DNA from: Mesostigma viride
Lineage: Eukaryota; Streptophyta; Mesostigmatophyceae; Mesostigmatales; Mesostigmataceae
Reading direction: 5' to 3'
NCBI GenBank assembly: GCA_009746045.1
Contig: RPFO01001629.1
Coordinates: 1 to 25,000 of the forward strand
DNA length: 25,000 bases
Part shown: one piece after another, positions 18,723 to 25,000 of the stretch
How positions within the stretch are numbered: the stretch's first letter is position 1
How the letters are laid out: each line of letters starts with the position of its first letter
Translations under genes and position numbers: made by a program
The notes under the pieces: model-generated
What the model saw: the letters and a program-made list of their open reading frames with translations, nothing else
Databases searched by the model: none
What the model was told of the DNA's origin: nothing

Positions 18723-21690
18723 GTAAGTTAACCCTACATGAACTCCATGCTATATAACACAATTGGTCTGGTAGCACCCCACGTTGCATCTACCAGTCTT
18801 ATGTAGACCCATTCACACCGCACCATGCATGCATGGCGGATGGTACCCAGGTCCAGCGGGAGGAAAGCAACGCCGCCCTGTGTGCAGTCATCAATTGTGT
18901 GTGTGGCAGCAACAAGGTCTGACCGTGCACAGATGGTCTGTAGCATAAGGTCTGCCGTGGTGGTTCGGATATCTGCCAAGCTTTCGTAGACCATTCCACA
19001 AGGTCTGCATGCTTTGACGTATCCCGATTGTGAAACTTTGTGCCTTCCATCCCACACATTGCGTTTTCCAGGGCCAAGCTCGCGAAGGAGGCGGAGGCGG
19101 AGCACGGTATTAAGCACAGCCGTCCCTCCGTATGGCAGGGTCTCAGGCACTGGGACAGGTTTCGACGGTTTCCCATTGAGATCTTTCACTTGCTGTGCTT
19201 GGGGATCATCAAAACCGTGTTCATTTTCATCTGCACCCGGCTCCTGAAATCCGATGAGATCCGGGAATGTGATGCATATGCGAGAGCGTGGCCCACCACC
19301 AGCGGAAGGGCCGCATTGCCCAAGAACCCGTTCACCCGATACCCTTTCTTCAAGGCCATGCAGTTCCTGCAGTGCCTGCCGATGGTACCACATGCCATGG
19401 AATGGATTCTTCGAGTGCGGGAGTCTGCCAAAGAACCTAACGCACGGCCTCCCCAGCGCGTTCGAGGCACTGCTCAAATGGTGCGGGACCTTTGCGTGGT
19501 AAGACCTTGCCAACCTAACATTCCCCGTATGCTACATCATGTGCACTTGCATAGACATGTCACTTCATGATGTGTGAGCTGTTTTAGGTTTTTATCTACA
19601 AGCCCCATGAGTCAAAAATATATATGATAATCGCATTGTAAACGTGACTGGCTGGAAACGTGCTTTCAATGTAATGCTGCTCATGTTTGCTTTCATCGCA
19701 GTGGACGGAGATGGTACTGAGCGAGTACACTTCCCCGACGCATGCTGACAATGCCGACAAGGTGTATCGCGAGTTCCTGAAACGTTTCAATGCCCTATGG
19801 CCTCGTGGAAAGTACGCCAATGCTGGCGTGGTTGCACAGAGGGGGAAGACTGCAAACGAGCGAGGCCACAACGCTGCCACAGCCAACTGTCATATGGGGC
19901 TCCATGTGGCGCACCAGACCAAGGACGTGGGCAGGCTCTGGGATATGGACGGCCATGCGTTTGAGAGGGATCACGGCATGATTGGGGACCTGATGAGAAG
20001 CGTCAACGCCCGCCATATCCTAGATGCTGACAAATGGTTGCTGCTGAAATGTAAGGATTATTACCAGCCTGCTGCTATTTTCATGTGCAACGCAAGCTTC
20101 CAGCCGAGTTAGTACCGTGGACATGTACATGCATAAGGGCCGGGCTGTGCTTAGGGTTTAAAATAGGTTAGGGTTTGGGGTTGGGATGTGTGATTTTGGA
20201 TGTCAGAATGGCCCCCGTGGCCCACCTCTATCGGGTGTGTTCCAGGGCATACATGCAAGGTGGCGATCCCAAACCTGGCCCACTGCATGACAGCCCACCC
20301 TGTAGACGTTATGCATATTGTAAGGCACCATGAGGAGGTTACGAGGTGAGTGTCCTGGGGCAACGTGCACTAAGTTCAGGAATCAATGAGCCTAGCTCAC
20401 TGCATGTACTGTTTGCAAGGATTGATACATCGCCCCGTTCACCATGCATCGCTGTTTTCGCAGGGGAGAGGCAGCACGCGTTGGATAATATACTCAAGGG
20501 GCTCGAGGACCCAGAGAAGTTCTTGACTCCACAGGCGCGTGAAGCACTGCTATCAAGCCCAGCTGCCAAGTACTTGTTCAAGAGTGGAGGTGTGCATGAG
20601 GACTGGCTCTCCGGCCAAAGCGGCACGGCTACACTGGGGGTGGCATTGGCGGACGGGGCTGCGTACCCTACAGTTGAACACACCGAGGGACGTGCTGGGG
20701 GACGGGTAAGGACATGTTTTGGCGGCATCCCCAAGCTTCTGATCCGCAGCACACGCAACGGTACTGATGGGGTCATCGAGTGGGAGCACGTGCAGCATGG
20801 TTTGACGCCGGCTATTGTCTTGCATCGCTTCAAGGAGTATTTTCCCGAGGCGGCGGAGACGTGGAATGAGTTGAAGACCCGGGTGTGCGGCTATGGCGCA
20901 AGGCAGTCACATACAAGGCGACCGTGGCGGTGGGGCATACTTATGCTTACAGGCCGCAGGACTACAGAGTCGGTGCCGCGGAGGATCCGCGTCGGTACGT
21001 GCTTGCTGATGACGCTGGAGAGCATTGGATATGTGAAGTCACAGCTGTAGTGTCAGTGGAAGGGAATGATGGCAAATCCTATTTGTGGATCGTGCCCACG
21101 TGGTACGAAGAACTGGGCAAGTTTAGCAGACGCCAGCAGCTGCCCTTGTTCGAGAAGGCTGCCGAACCGGTAGCCGGTGAACTCTTCCCTATTTATCGTG
21201 TCACGGCTGCTGTGACGATGGTCCACCAATGCAACGGGACTGTCCACGACCCCAGGTGCACCACATCTGCAATCCCCATGAGAAAGGGGGATCGCAAGAA
21301 GGAAGGAAACAGGGAACTGATCCATAACGCAGGGAACCGGGTGTACGGCCTTGATGACTGTGACCGGGACACGCCTCCTTTCTTCAAGTCTCGTCGTCAA
21401 CAGGGTCTGCTGGTTCGTCATGGTGGCTACAAGATGTGATGTAAGAACTTGCATGACATGCAGGCGAGGACAAGTCATGTGGATTGTTTCTTCACTTACA
21501 GGCAGCCGACCTAGTGGTCCCAGCCCTGGTTGAACAACACATTTCCTCCCTCGCTCTTGCTTGGACTGCCATGCAGGACAGGATGAGGTGGCAGACCATT
21601 GTCCAGGCCCACACGTCAGCGCCCGTGGGCAAGCCCCCCCACCCCACCCCAGGAGGAAGTGGCGCGGTGCTGATGTTGAGTGAGCCCTGA
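16960..21690 (+). CDS. TNP2/Plavaka/KDZ-like DDE transposase gene with BAH-like domains, multi-exon
   Basis: Proposed exons are 16960-18722, 19072-19498, 19702-20050, 20464 to about 21412/21440, and 21502-21690, giving roughly 1200 residues. The first three introns have GTAAG donors and CAG acceptors, and their joins keep frame. The protein has an acidic N-terminal tract, a BAH-like domain, the DDE core, and a second possible BAH-like region in exon 4. The core shows IPIVLWMDSF (first Asp), FFWLLDSGARF (second Asp), HGCGFC, EIFHLLCLG, and NCHMGLH...FERDHG (late Glu). This order of motifs matches the CACTA TNP2/Plavaka/KDZ group of transposases, which cut and rejoin DNA at terminal inverted repeats. 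A reading-frame change near 20883 and an uncertain last junction suggest mild decay, an assembly error or unusual splicing. Family placement is by motif reading only. Confidence 0.75.
19072..19498 (+). CDS. transposase exon 2: EIFHLLCLG motif
   Basis: It follows a TTTTCCAG acceptor and joins exon 1 through a split Lys codon. It carries RFPIEIFHLLCLGIIKTVF, which corresponds to the D/E-x-x-H-x-x-x-x-G helix seen in TNP2 and Plavaka transposases. The end at GCGTG/GTAAGACC joins exon 3 in phase. An alternative frame (ending FEALLKWCGTFAW) is open over the last 70 nt and also looks protein-like, so a small indel inside this exon is possible. Confidence 0.7.
19702..20050 (+). CDS. transposase exon 3: catalytic Glu region
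   Basis: The acceptor is CATCGCAG. The exon reads WTEMVLSEYT, then ATANCHMGLHVAHQTKDVG and GHAFERDHGMIGDLMRS. The His pair and the Glu encoded at 19963-19965 fit the last part of the DDE active site in this group. It ends at AAAT/GTAAGG and joins exon 4 through a split Trp codon. Confidence 0.75.
20150..20186 (+). promoter_or_regulatory. two telo-box words within intron 3
   Basis: TTAGGGTTT occurs at 20151-20159 and 20168-20176, followed by GGGGTTGGG. The plant-type telomere repeat is TTTAGGG and its half-site is a known plant promoter element. Here it sits in the 413-nt intron 20051-20463, so a role is uncertain. Confidence 0.4.
20464..21440 (+). CDS. transposase exon 4: second BAH-like region, with a frame change
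   Basis: The acceptor is TTTTCGCAG. The first part (ERQHALDNILKGLEDPEKFL, later GGIPKLLIRS) is in one frame up to about 20883; the rest (TVAVGHTYAYRPQDYRVG, AGEHWICEVTAVVSVEG, LWIVPTWYEEL, ELFPIYRVTAAVTMVHQCN) is in the frame one base back. No ordinary intron of sufficient size accounts for this except a weak 68-nt one (20885-20952), which would remove part of the good-looking stretch. The second part resembles a BAH or Tudor-like reader fold by its GEHWICEV and WY pattern. The 3' end is either 21412 (weak donor) or 21440 (strong GTAAGA donor, but out of frame). Confidence 0.6.
21502..21690 (+). CDS. transposase last exon
   Basis: After a CTTCACTTACAG acceptor a 62-codon frame reads AADLVVPALVEQHISSLALA and then a Pro/Gly-rich tail, ending at TGA 21688-21690. 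Its helical, amphipathic look and the good acceptor favour a true exon, but the phase of the join to exon 4 is unresolved. Confidence 0.5.
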   Translation, partial: AADLVVPALVEQHISSLALAWTAMQDRMRWQTIVQAHTSAPVGKPPHPTPGGSGAVLMLSEP

Positions 21691-21770
21691 TTTTTTAGAT
21701 TAGCTTAGAGTTAGCTTAGTTAGGTTTCGTGGCTTCGCTCACGCCCACCCATCAGCATGCTAGCGAATAC

Positions 21771-21819
21771 GTGCTACATGATGTCCCAACGGAGTCATAT
21801 TCTAATTTAATGCAATTTA
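21771..21819 (+). repeat. dispersed hairpin-bearing repeat, copy 2 (partial)
   Basis: GTGCTACATGATGTCCCAA followed by CGGAGTCATATT aligns with the last 50 bases of copy 1 (456-505). It starts 80 nt past the transposase stop codon, on the same strand, as expected for a 3' UTR element. Confidence 0.5.
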
Positions 21820-22583
21820 CTGCCAGCACATGCTGTCCACAAGATCTCGTGATAATCCGGACCAATAAGTTGTGTGGGTGCAATAAGACCCATGTGAGCA
21901 TATGATACTAAGGAGCGTGGGCAAGTGTTCTGATAATAGCCAGGACGTACATGCATGCACTGATTTACGAAAGTGACCCAATTAATTAATGAATTAATTA
22001 AACTCGTGCTCCCGTTGGGCCGGGAGTCACGGAGCATTAACCCCAAGGTGTGGATGGAGGGATGGGTGCACGCAATCCTATACCGGTGTAAGCTATCTAT
22101 ACAGGCAGGCCGACGCAAACAGTCGTATGGTATATCTATGGTGCTGGCGACCCTAGCGATCTAATTGTCTAGCATGCCTCCCATGTTTGCAAACACGCTC
22201 CTTCCCCAATGCAGCTAGGGGGGGGTAAGTCCTTGATGACCTGGGCCCTCTTGGCCTTGTCCTGACTTACTCAATATCTCTGGCTTGGCCAGCATACCAT
22301 TGACAATGAATGGAGCCTTAAGATGTTGCAGCCAGTTGGAAATCACCAACTGCCACAACGCCAGAAACTTGTGAACATTGCCAAAGTGCATTCAGCTAGC
22401 TCAATGCATGGCATGGGGTAGAAGTTGGCAAGGTTGGCGGTGAGGGTCCACGTCTTGGCCCTGCACGTAAGAACAGGGAGGCAGTGATACAAGGTAGGGT
22501 GCTAGCTCCCTCGTTGTACGTGTACATGGATGAATTATAAAAAAAAAATAATAACTTATGTGTCTCGCCCCTGCCATGAACGT
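21820..22583. other. intergenic between the convergent transposase and kinase genes
   Basis: No supported gene. There is an AT-rich near-palindrome built of TTAATTAAT and ATTAATTAA around 21980-22001, and short purine or A runs near 22217 and 22541. Nothing else was recognised. Confidence 0.4.
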
Positions 22584-22702
22584 GTGATTAATTAATTAGT
22601 AACATAACTCCGCTGGGAGAATATGTACCCCATAGCCCTGAGAAGGGGCATATGGCTTTTAATACACTCTGGGCTACTTCCTGCAGGTGGGGGAATGTAA
22701 AC
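22584..22702 (-). repeat. dispersed hairpin-bearing repeat, copy 3 (inverted)
   Basis: Its reverse complement aligns with 392-505 over most of its length, including the TGCAGGAAGTAGC block and both hairpins. It lies downstream of the kinase gene in kinase orientation, mirroring copy 2 behind the transposase gene. Confidence 0.65.
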
Positions 22703-22781
22703 TGCCACCTACTCGGGCACACACCACATGCACGAGTAGCATATGTCCTTCCACTTAAGATGAATATGGGGTAATCATACT

Positions 22782-22963
22782 GTACAGATGTAAGCAATCT
22801 TTCTACACACCTCATGGAGAAGTGGGTCTGTTGACTTGCGGACAAAGCACTTGGGCGACCTCCTGAACAGATCGTCCACCATGACGAAGAAAGCATAAAC
22901 ATCGTGCCCTGGCTGAGCTTGTAGCGTTCCCCTCAAGGCCTTTGCACTTGGGATGCAACACGG
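22782..22963 (-). pseudogene. partial second copy of the kinase C-lobe
   Basis: Bases 22792-22963 repeat 23071-23243, which encodes kinase residues about 388-445, at close to 90% identity by eye. The kinase frame is preserved over most of the copy (PSAKALRG, HDVYAF, VMVDDLFRRSPKCFVRK), with about eight mostly mild amino-acid changes. It then runs into a TGA at about 22782. A 1-nt insertion near 22951 shifts the very start. It directly abuts the stop codon of the intact gene, on the same strand. It is most simply a truncated tandem duplicate; an alternative last exon is possible but has no visible splice evidence. Confidence 0.7.
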
Positions 22964-24406
22964 TTACTGCTTGGGGTAAGCATCGGGCACGAATATGCGG
23001 GCTTTGTGGAACATGTCCGCCAGCCCGGCCATGTCAGGTAACACAATATCGTGCTTGTATTGTTGTCGAAAAGCAATCTTCCTACACAGCTCCCACAGAA
23101 CTGGGTCCGTTGCCTTGCGGACAAAGCACTTGGGCGACCTCCTGAACAGGTCGTCCACCATGACCAAGAAAGCATAAACATCGTGCTCTGGCCGAGCTTG
23201 TATCGTTCCCCTCAAGGCCTTTGCACTTGGATGCAAGACCGTGGCCGGGTGCCACCGGGACTGCCCCGGCACACGCATGGGCGCCATCTCGTTCACTCTG
23301 GTTGCCTGGCCCAGGTCTCCAATGTAGATGGTTGGCTCCGCCGTGCCCTCCTCAACCTTGTACAAAAAGTTGTCACACTTAAGATCGTTATGAATGATTC
23401 CAACCGAGTGCAAATTGGATAAAACTTTGGCGCACTTCGCCAAGATGGGAGGCGTGCGCACATCAAAGGGACGGTTGTATTCGGAGGCATCACGGGCAGC
23501 CTTCAAGTCACCCGTCACCATCTCCATGACTATGCCACCTACAGTCTCAACTGGGGCCCACAATCCTGCGACACGTGGACAGGTGCCCTCTCGACGCCCC
23601 GCAATGGTCATGAGAGCAGCTTCCCTGGCCACTCCAGCACTCAGATCCACAATTACCTGCTGTATGTGCACGAGGTTTGTGGCGCGCGGGATCTTTGCCA
23701 CTTTCACGACCAGAGGATGGTCAAAGCCAGGTAAAGTGGACTTGACAAGGTGCACAGACCCAAAGAGGCCGGCGCCTAAGCGCTTCCCCAAACTCACGTG
23801 GGGGTACCGCATCAGGCCCCGCTCAACAATGTCCCGGGTTTCTGCACAGGTGGTCATCTCTGCCAGCCTGGCCTGCATTGCTTCCCACGCATTCGGTGTA
23901 CCGCAGCAGGCGTCCGGACGCTTGGAAGCATCTTGTGCACGTGCAACGCCGGTATGTCCTTTGCTGTGCAATGCTTCCTTGGTGTGCACCGAATGGCATG
24001 CCCCGGTGGGTGCCAGCGGGGGATCTGGGATGGTAGCCAAACAAAGTGGCGACACGGCAACGTCGCGAGTCATCACAGCGGGGTTGACGGGGCGAACTGC
24101 AGCACAGGCGGGGATAGCCGTGGGGCGGGCGACACTCGCAGCCCCGGGCACTGGCCGGAAAGCGTGCAACCCATCACGCCCAGGCATTATGGTGCTTCTC
24201 GCACCGACGTTGTCTTGACGAATAGGGGGAGCGGCGTTGCCACCCTCCATCGCCTGACTACGTATGCATTGAGTCGTCCCCCTCTTCTTCCCCCTCTTTT
24301 TCAACCGCCACCGGCGGACTGCTTCGGCCACTTGCCGCTTTCTCTTTTCCTGTTTTTGCGCGATGTCAACGGGATTTTCCATTGTGGCTGTAACGGGACT
24401 TTCCAT
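22964..24406 (-). CDS. eukaryotic-type protein kinase with basic N-terminus, single exon
   Basis: The 480-residue protein should transfer phosphate from ATP to Ser/Thr targets. Residues 20-45 are strongly basic (KRKRQ, RRWRLKKRGKKRG), a likely nuclear localisation or nucleic-acid-binding segment; 50-200 is low complexity. The kinase domain spans about 205-470, with glycine loop LGAGLFGSV (210-218), Lys 235 in LVVKVAK, helix-C Glu 262, catalytic loop HNDLKCDN (339-346), metal-binding GDLG (363-366) in place of DFG, and DVYAF (409-413). HND for HRD and DLG for DFG are non-standard, but the catalytic Lys and Asp residues are present, so activity is likely. ATG 24406 lies in ACCACCATGG, an excellent start context. 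It is convergent with the transposase gene and inside the right hairpin array. It may be element cargo. A specific kinase family was not recognised. Confidence 0.9.
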   Translation of the reverse strand: MESPVTATMENPVDIAQKQEKRKRQVAEAVRRWRLKKRGKKRGTTQCIRSQAMEGGNAAPPIRQDNVGARSTIMPGRDGLHAFRPVPGAASVARPTAIPACAAVRPVNPAVMTRDVAVSPLCLATIPDPPLAPTGACHSVHTKEALHSKGHTGVARAQDASKRPDACCGTPNAWEAMQARLAEMTTCAETRDIVERGLMRYPHVSLGKRLGAGLFGSVHLVKSTLPGFDHPLVVKVAKIPRATNLVHIQQVIVDLSAGVAREAALMTIAGRREGTCPRVAGLWAPVETVGGIVMEMVTGDLKAARDASEYNRPFDVRTPPILAKCAKVLSNLHSVGIIHNDLKCDNFLYKVEEGTAEPTIYIGDLGQATRVNEMAPMRVPGQSRWHPATVLHPSAKALRGTIQARPEHDVYAFLVMVDDLFRRSPKCFVRKATDPVLWELCRKIAFRQQYKHDIVLPDMAGLADMFHKARIFVPDAYPKQ

Positions 24407-24571
24407 GGTGGTCGCTCGTAATTAATAATTTACATTAAGCGCAGGCTTTCGACCTTCGTTGTTCCATTTCAACACCCAACAACATCATCTTGTGTAACTT
24501 AGGGTCTTGGGGGCAGTGCAGCTTGTCTGGACGATCGATCATGCAGACAAGCACACGTGACCCTGACCGAA
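24407..24571 (-). promoter_or_regulatory. proximal upstream region of the kinase gene
   Basis: AT-rich sequence directly precedes the start codon. An 8-bp inverted repeat CTTGTCTG/CAGACAAG (24522-24529 and 24544-24551) surrounds ATCGATCAT-containing sequence. No clear TATA box was identified. The role is inferred only from position. Confidence 0.35.
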
Positions 24572-24715
24572 ATGATTACCAAAAAAGGACAAATGATTAC
24601 CGATTTTTACCGATGATTACACATGATTACACATGATTACACGTACATGATTACCAAAAAATGACAAATGATTACCGATTTTTACCGATGATTACACATG
24701 ATTACATATGATTAC
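24572..24715. promoter_or_regulatory. array of ten ATGATTAC octamers, helically spaced
   Basis: Exact ATGATTAC starts at 24572, 24593, 24613, 24623, 24633, 24647, 24668, 24688, 24698 and 24708. Spacings are 21, 20, 10, 10, 14, 21, 20, 10, 10, so the array is two copies of a roughly 75-bp block. Multiples of about one DNA turn put the sites of each block on the same face, as in arrays bound by one protein. It lies between the kinase start and the right hairpin array, so it may serve as promoter sites, subterminal transposase-binding sites, or both. Confidence 0.75.
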
Positions 24716-24720
24716 ACCCC

Positions 24721-25000
24721 CGTATTACATAGGAAGGAGTGACTATGTACTCCACCCTATGTACTCCAAGAGTACATAGGGTGGCACACTATGTACTCCA
24801 AGAGTACATAGTCCGGAGTACATATGATCCGGGATTTCCGAATAGGGGACTGCCGACGCGGTGAGACACGCCCGTATTACATAGGAAGGAGTGACTATGT
24901 ACTCCGGACTATGTACTCCAAGAGTACATAGTCCGGAGTGACTATGTACTCCAAGAGTACATAGTCCGGAGTACATATGATCCGGGATTTCCGAATAGGG
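24721..25000 (-). repeat. right hairpin-rich array of the putative DNA transposon, runs off the window
   Basis: The array has four hairpin cores CTATGTACTC-CAA-GAGTACATAG at 24757-24779, 24789-24811, 24909-24931 and 24942-24964. The first extends to 15-bp arms (24752-24784) and the third to 18-bp arms (24901-24939). Read as reverse complement, the modules between hairpins are the same as on the left (GTGTGCCAC spacer, CACTCC...TAATACGGG unit, the block starting CGGCAGTCCCCTATTCGG), though their order is shifted by part of a period. The outer end is not in the window. Confidence 0.85.

Noticed and set aside
19254-19502. Alternative frame over exon 2 ending FEALLKWCGTFAW
   Set aside because: It looks protein-like but cannot be spliced in phase to exon 3, whereas the chosen frame can; kept only as a possible sign of an indel.
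18734-19513. 259-codon open frame on the minus strand
   Set aside because: It lies antisense to transposase intron 1 and exon 2, has no domain, and the plus-strand exon has motif and splice support.
20150-20186. Interstitial telomere
   Set aside because: Only two telomere-like words with irregular spacing; too short for a telomeric tract.
23394-24421. Plus-strand frames of 207-274 codons over the kinase gene
   Set aside because: They are antisense shadows of the kinase, whose motifs are unambiguous.
24572-24715. CRISPR-like regular short repeats
   Set aside because: Repeat is only 8 bp, spacing 10-21 bp, spacers repeat themselves, and the locus is eukaryotic.

Overview
The window is eukaryotic nuclear DNA dominated by mobile elements. 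Spliceosomal introns of about 190-410 nt with GTAAG-type donors and CAG acceptors, a chromodomain-type Ty3/gypsy retroelement, and two TTAGGGTTT telo-box words suggest a plant-lineage genome, most likely a green or charophyte alga. The species cannot be named from the sequence. No rRNA, tRNA, CRISPR array or host housekeeping gene was recognised.

Layout. (1) 1-1725: no supportable gene. A structured repeat at 392-505 recurs twice near 21.8-22.7 kb, followed by an (AATTC)n microsatellite and a short GGTTAC-type array (531-655). (2) 1726-1938 (-): a small uncertain ORF. (3) About 2.3-11.8 kb (+): a chromovirus-like Ty3/gypsy retroelement. In order it has a small RGG-rich ORF, a short frameshifted ORF resembling the RNase H1 hybrid-binding (Cauli_VI-type) domain, gag with a CCHC knuckle, protease-RT-RNase H, integrase with chromodomain, and a GC-rich third ORF of unknown function. 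Gag to pol needs a +1 step and RNase H to integrase a -1 step; both overlaps contain the same G-run motif. No LTRs were found. (4) 11.8-14.1 kb: a 44-bp tandem duplication, a (GT)n tract, and a 0.7-kb degenerate GGTTAC/GTAACC array whose outer end matches the 650-670 repeat in inverted orientation. (5) 14440-16007 (-): a three-exon gene for an acidic coiled-coil protein of unknown function. (6) 16.2 kb to the window end: a candidate large DNA transposon. Inverted hairpin-rich arrays (16198-16522 and 24721-25000) bracket a multi-exon transposase-like gene (+) and a single-exon protein kinase gene (-), which are convergent.

The most interesting unit is region 6. Its transposase has a TNP2/Plavaka/KDZ-like DDE core (D, D, CxxC, an EIFHLLCLG motif and a late E), apparently flanked by BAH-like chromatin-reader domains. 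Its partner is a eukaryotic-type kinase with a basic N-terminus. Ten ATGATTAC octamers, spaced mostly 10 or 20-21 bp apart, lie between the kinase start and the right array. I infer, but cannot prove, that transposase, kinase, arrays and octamers form one element.

The transposase gene seems damaged or unusually spliced: a reading-frame change near 20883 and an unclear 3' end. An incomplete second copy of the kinase C-lobe abuts the kinase stop codon.
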